Shown piece by piece: positions 1 to 5,720 of a stretch of DNA of 7,314 bases (positions within the stretch are counted from its first letter, which is position 1; every line of letters begins with the position of its first letter). Origin of the DNA: Desulfobacterales bacterium (GTDB lineage: Bacteria > Desulfobacterota > Desulfobacteria > Desulfobacterales > C00003106); NCBI GenBank assembly GCA_030613165.1, contig JAUWMN010000072.1, positions 1 to 7,314 of the forward strand, written 5' to 3'. The notes beneath the pieces are model-generated. The model ran no database searches and was not told where the DNA came from. It saw only the letters and a program-made list of their open reading frames with translations. A program made the position numbers and the translations under genes.

Positions 1-365
1 CGCCATTCCCATACCCGTTCAACAAATTTTTGACGGCCAAGCTGGTGACGGTCGATCCCCTCTATCGCAAGTTGTTTTTCCACCACATTCTGGGTGGCGA
101 TTCCCGCGTGGTCGGTCCCGGGCATCCATAATACGTTGTAACCCTGCATTCTCTTATAGCGACATAATATATCCTGTAATGTGTTATTATGGGCATGTCC
201 CATATGGAGAACACCGGTCACGTTGGGAGGAGGAATCACTATCGAATACGGTTTCTTGGCGCTTACATCGTCTGCCGCAAACAGATGTTCCGATTCCCAA
301 TATGCATACCAGCGTTTTTCAACATCCTCTGGTTCATATGCCTTGCTCAACAAATCCGATGTCAT
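1..365 (-). CDS. valS: Valyl-tRNA synthetase, N-terminal part (runs off left edge)
   Basis: Reading the minus strand from the ATG at 365-363 gives 121 codons of an open frame that continues past base 1. It contains the class I aminoacyl-tRNA synthetase signature [14 protein letters not shown] (residues 45-58; HMGH is the 'HIGH' ATP-binding motif), followed by NNTLQD and by [12 protein letters not shown] (residues 81-92). These are hallmarks of ValS, which charges tRNA-Val in the cytoplasm and edits mischarged threonine. Family members are about 880-950 residues, so only the start of the Rossmann fold is present. The start is supported by a Shine-Dalgarno sequence GAGAGGAAG (371-379, minus strand) five bases upstream and by the typical N-terminus with the [13 protein letters not shown] segment. 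The gene is transcribed away from the signalling genes and is probably unrelated to them. IleS and LeuS are less likely because the PPPNVTG and TDHAGIATQ variants are typical of ValS. Confidence 0.96.
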   Translation of the reverse strand, partial: MTSDLLSKAYEPEDVEKRWYAYWESEHLFAADDVSAKKPYSIVIPPPNVTGVLHMGHAHNNTLQDILCRYKRMQGYNVLWMPGTDHAGIATQNVVEKQLAIEGIDRHQLGRQKFVERVWEW

Positions 366-529
366 TAATTCTTCCTCTCTTATGACCAAAAAACAATGCA
401 AAAGAAGCTCTTATCATGAAATAAACGAAAATAATATACTCTTTTTAGGAAAATTCGTTCGGGTAAAGTGGAAGGGTCTTTGGTTGAACGTTTTGCAAGG
501 CTCTCAAAATAAAATGGGGATTAATGAAT

Positions 530-548
530 GATGATTTCGCAAAAAGTC
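530..548 (+). repeat. Solo copy of the TCGTAAAAAGTC repeat arm
   Basis: GATGATTTCGCAAAAAGTC matches the arms of the palindromic element at 3304-3436: 17 of 19 positions against the reverse complement of that element's right arm. A matching opposite arm is not evident nearby; the stretch around 574-592 (GACT...GATCATC) is a poor candidate. It may be a decayed copy or a solo end of the same repeat family. Confidence 0.55.
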
Positions 549-588
549 TTCAATTCGCTTGGTTGGTCACATGATACGACTCTCATTG

Positions 589-643
589 ATCATCTGTCCC
601 CGCCGTGGCGGGGGTAAATGCCCAATGATAAATGACAGATGAT
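589..643. repeat. Nested inverted repeat with GC-rich hairpin
   Basis: ATCATCTGTC (589-598) is the exact reverse complement of GACAGATGAT (634-643). Just inside the left arm lies a second palindrome, CCCCGCC (598-604) with GGCGGGG (607-613), whose tip bases must form the loop. Transcripts of either strand could fold into a strong hairpin. Neither side has a poly-U tract. It lies about 100 bp beyond the stop of the acidic-protein gene, so it could protect or end that transcript, but this is inference. Confidence 0.6.
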
Positions 644-651
644 AGATGACA
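624..651 (+). repeat. Heptamer tandem repeat array, 4 units (RATGAYA)
   Basis: Four consecutive 7-bp units read AATGATA, AATGACA, GATGATA and GATGACA. Only positions 1 and 6 vary, always as a transition. The array starts 10 bp after the GC-rich hairpin and is followed five bases later by a second, different heptamer array at 657-712. Confidence 0.75.
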
Positions 652-656
652 AGACC

Positions 657-712
657 CTCTGTTCTCTGTTTTCTGTCCTCTGTCTTCTGCCTTCTGTCCT
701 CTGTCCTCTGTT
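657..712 (+). repeat. Heptamer tandem repeat array, 8 units (YTCTGTY)
   Basis: Eight 7-bp units in register: CTCTGTT, CTCTGTT, TTCTGTC, CTCTGTC, TTCTGCC, TTCTGTC, CTCTGTC, CTCTGTT. Variation is almost entirely C/T at the first, sixth and last positions. On the minus strand the consensus is RACAGAR. The last two bases of the array are part of the stop codon (TTA at 711-713 on plus) of the leftward gene, so the array begins right at the end of that coding sequence. Confidence 0.85.
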
Positions 713-1178
713 ACTTTAGAGCTGATTTTATCTTTTCTATCTCATCTGAAATAGCCCTTTCAGCCACCTTTGTCACGACTCGTTCAGCTATCTCACCGAT
801 AACCTCCTTTGCCGCACGGGTTATTATGGCTTCAAGTTCGTCCTTTGGAAGTTGAGATAATATGGTTTCGCGATCTATCTTAACCTCTTCCGCTCCAGGA
901 ACAGTTTCTGAAGATTCAGGTTCGATTTCCATGCCTACGTCAGCCAGAAAATCGGCTTCTTCGGCGCCCTTATATTCTGTTGCCGGATCAGGGCCTTCCT
1001 GTTTTTCTTCTGCCAGGGGCGCAACAGTTTCCGCCGGGGCTTCTTCTACAGCTTCGGTTAGTTCTATGATCTCTTCGTCGTCTTCAGCGGTAGTATCGGA
1101 TACTTCCTCAACAAGGTCTATTATCTCTTCATCTGACTCTGAGGCTTGTTGGGCTGTTTTTTCACTTGTAGAATCCAT
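711..1178 (-). CDS. Acidic low-complexity protein with C-terminal helix, function unknown
   Basis: This 155-residue protein is not a recognised family. Residues 1-100 are rich in Glu, Asp, Ala, Ser and Thr and are probably disordered. They contain an internal repeat (DEEIIDLVEEVSD, 16-28; DEEIIELTEAVEE, 34-46) and a FLADVGMEIEP segment (77-87). Residues 101-155 form a predicted helical, alternately charged segment (LPKDELEAIITRAAKEV, then IAERVVTKVAERAI and DEIEKIKSALK). An acidic disordered arm plus a short helical C-terminus recalls polar scaffold proteins of the PopZ/DUF2497 type, but this is a shape analogy only. There is no signal peptide or membrane segment, so it should be cytoplasmic. 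The ATG start has a good ribosome site, AAGGGGGT (1183-1190 on minus), four bases upstream. The gene is divergent from the response regulator gene. The serine-rich frame on the opposite strand is a shadow. Confidence 0.75.
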   Translation of the reverse strand: MDSTSEKTAQQASESDEEIIDLVEEVSDTTAEDDEEIIELTEAVEEAPAETVAPLAEEKQEGPDPATEYKGAEEADFLADVGMEIEPESSETVPGAEEVKIDRETILSQLPKDELEAIITRAAKEVIGEIAERVVTKVAERAISDEIEKIKSALK

Positions 1179-1213
1179 GAATACCCCCTTTCAGGATTAC
1201 CGGTAGGCCGCAG

Positions 1214-1242
1214 ATTGAAAATAACACTGCAAAATTTAACAA
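1214..1242 (-). promoter_or_regulatory. Possible sigma-70 promoter for the acidic-protein gene
   Basis: On the minus strand TTGTTA (1242-1237) and TTCAAT (1219-1214) are separated by 17 bp. Each matches the -35 or -10 consensus at 4 of 6 positions. It lies about 36 bp upstream of the ATG at 1178. This is a weak match in AT-rich DNA and is offered only as a candidate. Confidence 0.25.
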
Positions 1243-1318
1243 AAAAATATCACAGGCGGTTAGATGTGTCAAGGTATGCTCTGTTGCCTATTTCCTTCAA
1301 CCATACAATATTATTCAG

Positions 1319-1348
1319 TTGACAACGGATTCAATATTGCTCTATTAA
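1319..1348 (+). promoter_or_regulatory. Candidate sigma-70 promoter for the response regulator gene
   Basis: A perfect -35 hexamer TTGACA (1319-1324) is followed after 18 bp by TATTAA (1343-1348), a 4-of-6 match to the -10 consensus. It would give a leader of about 60-65 bases before the GTG start at 1417. Its position inside the longest possible reading frame argues that the upstream in-frame ATG at 1264 is not the real start. Confidence 0.45.
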
Positions 1349-1405
1349 TTAACCCTGGGATTTCAGGTAGTTTTTTTGAAAATGAACATGGTGAGACCTT
1401 AATCT

Positions 1406-1409
1406 GGAG
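1406..1409 (+). promoter_or_regulatory. Ribosome binding site that sets the GTG start at 1417
   Basis: GGAG at 1406-1409 lies seven bases before GTG 1417. That codon begins the sequence (M)SKVLLIDDE, which aligns with the starts of the two paralogous receivers downstream (MPKLLLIDDE and MSKLLLIDDE). No comparable site plus homology supports the upstream ATG codons at 1264 or 1276. Confidence 0.75.
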
Positions 1410-1416
1410 CACTGTT

Positions 1417-3291
1417 GTGTCAAAGGTTTTGTTAATAGATGATGAAGCGGGCATCAGAAAACTATTGAGCATATCGCTCAGAAGCGATGGCTATGATGTT
1501 ATAACAGCAGAGAACGGAAAGCACGCTATCGAACTTTTTGTACAGGAAGCCCCATCGATTGTCTTAACAGATATAAAGATGCCGGGTATGGATGGGTTGG
1601 AGGTCTTAAAGAGGATCAAACAGCTAAATCCAGAGGCAGAGGTTATTGTGATAACGGGCCACGGTGATATGGAGGTTACTATAAAAGCATTACAGCTTGA
1701 GGCGTCTGATTTCATCACAAAGCCTGTTAGTGAAGAAGCGCTTGCTATAGCCCTTAAGCGTGCTAAAGAAAAACTCAAGCTCAGGCAAAAGCTTAAGAAC
1801 TATACGCACGACCTTGAAAGGGAAGTGAAGAAAAAGACCGAAGATCTGAAAAAATCGTATAAAGAGATGGAAACCATTTGTGAAATAACCTGTGGGGTTA
1901 GTGAAAAAAAATCCCTGACAGAAGCATTTGATTTCATAATAAGCCGAGCAAAACACATCCTTCCTTTTGAAGAGGTAATTCCCCTGATTTTCAACAAAGG
2001 GAAAGACGGCTTTGTTGAGGTGGCCGGTTACAGACTCATAGATAGAGAAGACAGAGATGACCTTATTGCAGATATCGCATTGATGCGCCTTCCTGTCGAC
2101 ATTGCTGAACTGAATGCCCGAGGATGTGCGTGGTTGATAAATTTTGATAGCTATCAGTCTCTATCTGTTGTCCCAATAATTAAAAAGGACGATCCTGTTG
2201 GCGGCTTAATGTTGCTCGCTTCCGAGCGTGCTGTTTTTTCTAAAGAAGATTTACGCTTTCTCTATCTTATGCTTGCGCAGGTTTCGGGTGTCATACATAG
2301 AATCGCGCTTAATGGCGAGAGGCTGAAAAAATTAGAAAATAAGGTCAAGATGTTTTCGGGCTATGGGGGTATTATTGGAAAAGATCATAAGATGCATCAG
2401 ATCTATCAGTTGATCTTGGATATAGCCCCTACCGACGCGACTGTATTGATTCAGGGAGAGAGCGGGTCAGGGAAAGAGCTTGTGGCGCGGGCGATTCATT
2501 ACCATAGTGAACGCAAGGACGATCCTTTTGTGGTTGTTAATTGTTCCGCCTATCCGGAGACACTCCTTGAAAGTGAACTGTTTGGCCATGAGAAAGGAGC
2601 TTTTACCGGGGCTACACATCGGAGGGCCGGACGGTTTGAATTGGCCCATAAGGGAACCCTTTTCTTGGACGAAATCGGGGAAATCCCTTTGGTATCACAA
2701 GTTAAGCTCCTCAGGCTTCTCCAATTTCAAAAGTTTGAAAGGCTGGGAGGTATAGAAACTATCGAGGTGGATGTAAGGATAATAGCGGCCAGCAACAAAG
2801 ATTTGAAAAGAGAAGTGGAAAAAGGAAACTTTAGAGAAGACTTATATTACCGTCTGAATGTTATTCCGATAAACATCCCCCCCCTCCGTGCGAGACAAAA
2901 CGATACTCCTCTTTTGGTTGAACATTTCTTGAAGAGATTTAACTCTCGAGGCAATAAAAAAGTAAACGGGATTTCTCCTGAGGCCATGAAGATATTGATG
3001 GGTTATAATTGGCCTGGGAATGTAAGAGAATTAGAAAATATCATAGAGCATGCTTTTATACTTACCAAGGATGAAGTTGTCGGCGAGCAAAGCTTGCCGC
3101 TTAGTATACGTTTTGTTGTCGATAAAGAGGAAAAGATAAGTTCCTTTGAAGAGAACGAAAGACGATTTCTTGCCAGAATGCTGGAAGAATATAGATGGAA
3201 TAAATTGCAGGTCGCAAAAAAACTTAATATTAGCCGCAGCACACTATATGCAAAGCTGAAAAAGTATAACATACATTCAATTGATGATTGA
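1417..3291 (+). CDS. Sigma-54-dependent response regulator (REC-GAF-AAA+-Fis HTH)
   Basis: A 624-residue cytoplasmic transcription activator of the NtrC class. Domains from the GTG start: receiver (about 3-118) with acidic pair D8/D9, phospho-acceptor D52 in LTDIKMPG, T80 and K102; a charged coiled coil (about 115-152); a GAF-like domain (about 153-297); the AAA+ domain with Walker A GESGSGKE (347-354), GAFTGA sigma-54 contact loop (394-399), Walker [11 protein letters not shown] (413-422), arginine-finger region [11 protein letters not shown] (472-482) and WPGNVREL (532-539); and a Fis-type helix-turn-helix (about 585-617, [19 protein letters not shown]). All catalytic motifs are intact, so it should bind enhancer sites and open sigma-54 promoters when D52 is phosphorylated. 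The GAF domain between receiver and AAA+ suggests a second, small-molecule input. The frame stays open upstream to ATG 1264, but that extension of 51 residues has no receiver homology. The neighbouring histidine kinase is the likely partner. Target genes are unknown. Confidence 0.93.
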   Translation: MSKVLLIDDEAGIRKLLSISLRSDGYDVITAENGKHAIELFVQEAPSIVLTDIKMPGMDGLEVLKRIKQLNPEAEVIVITGHGDMEVTIKALQLEASDFITKPVSEEALAIALKRAKEKLKLRQKLKNYTHDLEREVKKKTEDLKKSYKEMETICEITCGVSEKKSLTEAFDFIISRAKHILPFEEVIPLIFNKGKDGFVEVAGYRLIDREDRDDLIADIALMRLPVDIAELNARGCAWLINFDSYQSLSVVPIIKKDDPVGGLMLLASERAVFSKEDLRFLYLMLAQVSGVIHRIALNGERLKKLENKVKMFSGYGGIIGKDHKMHQIYQLILDIAPTDATVLIQGESGSGKELVARAIHYHSERKDDPFVVVNCSAYPETLLESELFGHEKGAFTGATHRRAGRFELAHKGTLFLDEIGEIPLVSQVKLLRLLQFQKFERLGGIETIEVDVRIIAASNKDLKREVEKGNFREDLYYRLNVIPINIPPLRARQNDTPLLVEHFLKRFNSRGNKKVNGISPEAMKILMGYNWPGNVRELENIIEHAFILTKDEVVGEQSLPLSIRFVVDKEEKISSFEENERRFLARMLEEYRWNKLQVAKKLNISRSTLYAKLKKYNIHSIDD

Positions 3292-3307
3292 AGATTGACG
3301 ATTCATG
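3280..3307 (+). repeat. Heptamer repeat array, 4 units, overlapping the regulator's stop
   Basis: Units ATTGATG, ATTGAAG, ATTGACG and ATTCATG run in register. The first units encode the last three codons and the TGA stop (3289-3291) of the response regulator. The same unit, GATTGAN, occurs inverted at 3470-3497, so the two arrays frame the palindromic element between them. The first 13 bases (3280-3292) are an exact reverse complement of 3470-3482. Confidence 0.75.
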
Positions 3308-3436
3308 ACTTCGTAAAAAGTCTGAAAACCTCCGCTTTCGTCATTCCCGCGAAGGCGGGAATCCAGTGATATAAGCTGGTTCTGGGCTCCCGCCTGCGCG
3401 GGAGTGACAGAAATTTGGACTTTTTACGAGTTCATC
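3304..3436. repeat. Palindromic MITE/REP-like element with terminal inverted repeats
   Basis: A 133-bp non-coding element. Its ends are inverted repeats: TCGTAAAAAGTC (3311-3322) is the exact reverse complement of GACTTTTTACGA (3418-3429), and the longer 19-base arms (3304-3322 and 3418-3436) differ at three positions. Inside are two strong hairpins, TTCCCGC/GCGGGAA (3344-3350 with 3355-3361) and CTCCCGC/GCGGGAG (3387-3393 with 3398-3404). The outer halves of these also pair with each other with one mismatch (GTCATTCCCGC 3340-3350 with GCGGGAGTGAC 3398-3408). It carries no transposase, so it would be a non-autonomous element if mobile. It sits between the regulator and the kinase, where the structured RNA could end or dampen read-through, but no poly-U tract follows either hairpin. 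No clean target duplication is visible because both flanks are heptamer repeats. Confidence 0.72.
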
Positions 3437-3469
3437 AAGATTGTTGATTTGAAAATTTGTGAAAGACAG

Positions 3470-3497
3470 TTCAATCATCAATCATCACTCGTCAATG
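3470..3497 (-). repeat. Inverted heptamer repeat array, 4 units
   Basis: On plus the units are TTCAATC, ATCAATC, ATCACTC and GTCAATG. On minus they give the same GATTGAN unit as the array at 3280-3307. The array ends 13 bp before the kinase start codon and just upstream of its ribosome binding site, so it lies in the 5' leader of the kinase transcript. Confidence 0.72.
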
Positions 3498-3510
3498 GAA
3501 TAGGGAAGTA

Positions 3511-5670
3511 ATGGTTCTTCATCAGGAATTTAGAACGATGCGATTGAGAATAACTGCCATTGTAAATTTTGTCCGGGGTAACTTGAGAAACAAAATGATC
3601 CTGGGTATCTCCTTGATTTTGTTTGGTGTAATGGGTTTTTTTACCTATTACGAGACGACACAAAGGGTACGGTTTCATATCGGAGACCAAGAGAACAGGG
3701 CGTTGGAGATCAGTAATATTGTTATGCGGAGTATCGAATATCCGATGCTTGACGGTGAGATGGAGTATGTGCATAGAATCTTAGAGGATTTGTGCGAAAT
3801 TGAAAACTTATATGTAGTCACTCTCTGTGATTTGAATGGCATCATAAAATACGGCGGCATGGCCGACTGGATAAGAAAGCACCGGCACTGGACCGGCGCT
3901 ATGCAACACGGCTCCGAGGGTGACCTTACCGGGCGCCCGGTAGATTCTGAGGTTACAAAAAGCGCGCTGAAGACCAAGACATTAACCAAGGGATTTGACT
4001 ATTACGGCAAGGAAAAGATACTCAGTCATGCCATGCCCATCAAAAACGAAGAGTCCTGTTATAAGTGCCATGGCAGCTCGGATACTCTTCTGGGCGTATT
4101 GTCTGTAGGGATTTGTTGGTCTCCGACAGAAAAGGTAATTGCGGAGCTAAGGGACCATGAAGTATTTGTGACCCTTATTGCAATAGGGGTCGTTGGTTTT
4201 TTTCTGACCGTGTGGCTTTCGCGTAACATTACCCGGCCGATTTCTGCGCTTACTCGTCAGGCGGACTTGACCAGTTACGGCCAGTCCGCACCGCGAGTTG
4301 GCAGCTCTCATATGAAGATGCAGTGTTGGGAAGAGTTGCAATGCGACAAAAAGGACTGCCCTGCATATGGTGTGACAGATATAGCTTGCTGGTTTGTGCC
4401 GGATACGCTCTGTGCCGGAGGGCCTTCAGGACAATTTCCGGGAAAGATCGAAGAGTGCAAAAAGTGCAAGGTTTACGATAAATATTCCGGCGATGAGATA
4501 GACCATCTGAGTTATTCATTCGAGCACATGCTTTATAGGCTTAAGCTGTTTGAAACAGAGCTAAGAAGCTCTGAAAGAAAGTATAGGAGGCTGTTCAATT
4601 CCGATCCGAACCCCATTTTTATTGTGGACAGTAAGACGTTTACTATATTAGACGTGAATGAGACGGCAAAAAATACTTACGGCTATTCAAGAGAAGAACT
4701 GCTGGAAAAGTCGTTCTTTGATCTTTCAGACAAAGTAGATGAAGACATATCTTCCGATTTAGCCGAGATCAAGAATAATGAGCGACTCTTTTATACCAAA
4801 AGACAGCATCTGACTAAGAGCGGAGCCCTCTTTTATGTCAATATCCACGTATCTCCTGCTGAATATATGGAACGAGACGCGCTAATTATAACAACGAGTG
4901 ATGTTACGGAAGCGGTGGGAAAAGAGTCTCAACTGATTCAGGCCGGCAAGATGTCTACGCTTGGCACCATGGCATCAGGTATTGCCCACGAATTGAACCA
5001 GCCCCTGAATGTGATCAAGGTGGGGAGCGATTTCTTCCTGAAGATGCTAAAGAGGGGTAAAGAGCTTGACCTGAAAAACTTTCGCATCATGGCCGAAGAG
5101 ATCAGCAGCCATGTTGACCGGGCATCTCAGATAATCACTCATCTGAGGGAATTCGCGCGAGCATCTGACGCTTCACGGACTCAGATCAGTATCAATGCTC
5201 CGATTAACGATGTCTTCAAGGTGTTAGGGCAACAGTTAACGCTTCATCAGATACAGGTGGAGTTGGACTTAGCTGAAGGTCTTCCCTTCATATTGGCGGA
5301 TCATAACAGACTGGAACAGGTATTTGTAAATCTTATAACTAACGCGCACGATGCTCTGGAGGAAAGAGAAAAAGATTGGAACAAGGCTCTGACGATCAAG
5401 ACTTTTTTAGAAAACGGACAAGTTGTAGCAATAGTTTCTGATAATGGCATGGGAATGCCTCAAGATGTCATCGAGCAAATATTTGAGCCGTTTTTTACAA
5501 CAAAGGAAGTCGGTAAGGGAACCGGCCTTGGCGTCTCTATAAGCTATGGAATTGTTAAAGATTATGGAGGAGAAATCACTGTAGAGAGCAAAGAAAACGA
5601 AGGGACCTCGTTTAGGGTGAGTTTCCCTGCTATGTTAACTCACTCTGATACAGGTGATGATGCAGAGTGA
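3511..5670 (+). CDS. Membrane sensor histidine kinase with CxxCH heme site and Cys-rich HAMP insert
   Basis: A 719-residue kinase. Domain order: TM1 (about 29-48); periplasmic sensor (about 49-216) ending in PIKNEESCYKCHG, where C183-x-x-C186-H187 is a c-type heme attachment motif; TM2 (about 217-236); first HAMP helix (about 236-257, TRPISALTRQ); a Cys-rich segment (270-322) with C272-W, C278, C283-P-A-Y, C293-W, C301, C316 and C319 as in 'two-CW' modules; second HAMP helix (about 327-347, DEIDHLSYSFEHM); PAS (about 355-468); DHp with phospho-acceptor H493 in SGIAHELNQPLN; and the ATP-binding domain with N607/N611, DNGMGM (644-649), FEPFFTTK (658-665) and GKGTGLGV (668-675). All kinase motifs are intact. 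The DHp resembles the DctB/NtrB group, which pairs with sigma-54 regulators such as the one upstream. It likely senses redox state or a small ligand through heme. ATG 3511 has AGGGAAG directly upstream; ATG 3538 (AGGAA, spacing 9) is a possible alternative. There is no fused receiver. Confidence 0.92.
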   Translation: MVLHQEFRTMRLRITAIVNFVRGNLRNKMILGISLILFGVMGFFTYYETTQRVRFHIGDQENRALEISNIVMRSIEYPMLDGEMEYVHRILEDLCEIENLYVVTLCDLNGIIKYGGMADWIRKHRHWTGAMQHGSEGDLTGRPVDSEVTKSALKTKTLTKGFDYYGKEKILSHAMPIKNEESCYKCHGSSDTLLGVLSVGICWSPTEKVIAELRDHEVFVTLIAIGVVGFFLTVWLSRNITRPISALTRQADLTSYGQSAPRVGSSHMKMQCWEELQCDKKDCPAYGVTDIACWFVPDTLCAGGPSGQFPGKIEECKKCKVYDKYSGDEIDHLSYSFEHMLYRLKLFETELRSSERKYRRLFNSDPNPIFIVDSKTFTILDVNETAKNTYGYSREELLEKSFFDLSDKVDEDISSDLAEIKNNERLFYTKRQHLTKSGALFYVNIHVSPAEYMERDALIITTSDVTEAVGKESQLIQAGKMSTLGTMASGIAHELNQPLNVIKVGSDFFLKMLKRGKELDLKNFRIMAEEISSHVDRASQIITHLREFARASDASRTQISINAPINDVFKVLGQQLTLHQIQVELDLAEGLPFILADHNRLEQVFVNLITNAHDALEEREKDWNKALTIKTFLENGQVVAIVSDNGMGMPQDVIEQIFEPFFTTKEVGKGTGLGVSISYGIVKDYGGEITVESKENEGTSFRVSFPAMLTHSDTGDDAE

Positions 5671-5685
5671 TCTGTGTATGATTTT

Positions 5686-5704
5686 GATGATTGCGTAAAA
5701 AGGC
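5686..5704 (+). repeat. Solo copy of the TCGTAAAAAGTC repeat arm
   Basis: GATGATTGCGTAAAAAGGC resembles the arms of the element at 3304-3436 and the solo copy at 530-548 (16 of 19 positions match the latter). It fills the 50-bp gap between the kinase stop and the next start codon. No opposite arm is visible. Confidence 0.5.
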
Positions 5705-5711
5705 TTGATTT

Positions 5712-5719
5712 GGGGGGGG
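5712..5719 (+). promoter_or_regulatory. Poly-G ribosome binding site of the REC-PAS gene
   Basis: Eight consecutive G residues, one C, then the ATG at 5721. No other Shine-Dalgarno sequence lies in range, so the G-tract has to serve as the ribosome site. This is unusual because it is very close to the start codon and because G homopolymers are prone to slippage. Confidence 0.5.
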
Positions 5720-5720
5720 C

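Larger units (their letters stand above)
366..710. other. Intergenic region with repeats, no gene
   Basis: No convincing gene lies between valS and the acidic-protein gene, both of which are read leftward. The half next to valS (366-529) is AT-rich and should hold the valS promoter; an AT-rich stretch around 428-440 could supply a -10 element on the minus strand, but no clear -35 was found. The other half contains a solo repeat arm, a GC-rich hairpin and two arrays of 7-bp repeats, listed separately. No run of T follows the hairpin on either strand, so it is not a standard intrinsic terminator. Confidence 0.7.

Noticed and set aside
181..531. 116-residue plus-strand reading frame
   Set aside because: Its first half lies antisense to the well-supported valS coding sequence and its second half is AT-rich leader DNA; no ribosome site and no recognisable protein.
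574..592. Right-hand arm that would pair with the solo arm at 530-548
   Set aside because: Only the GACT and ATCATC ends agree, and the middle does not match without gaps; too weak to call a full element.
598..613. Intrinsic terminator for the acidic-protein gene
   Set aside because: The hairpin is strong, but no T-run follows on the minus strand (or on plus), so it was listed as an inverted repeat only.
646..855. 69-residue plus-strand frame with a Cys/Leu/Ser-rich start that looks like a membrane segment
   Set aside because: The apparent hydrophobic segment is the translation of the YTCTGTY heptamer array, and the rest is antisense to the acidic-protein gene.
862..1206. Serine-rich 114-residue plus-strand frame
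   Set aside because: Antisense shadow of the acidic-protein gene: Glu/Asp codons read as Ser on the other strand. No ribosome site.
3280..3497. CRISPR array or origin iterons
   Set aside because: Units are only 7 bp, contiguous, without spacers, and arranged as inverted arrays around a palindromic element. No cas or replication initiator gene is present.
3478..3774. 98-residue minus-strand frame across the kinase start
   Set aside because: Antisense to the kinase N-terminus and repeat DNA, with no ribosome site or homology visible.
4970..4995. TGGCAC match to a sigma-54 promoter -24 element inside the kinase gene
   Set aside because: No properly spaced GC/TTGC -12 element follows, and it lies inside conserved DHp codons (LGTMASGIA).
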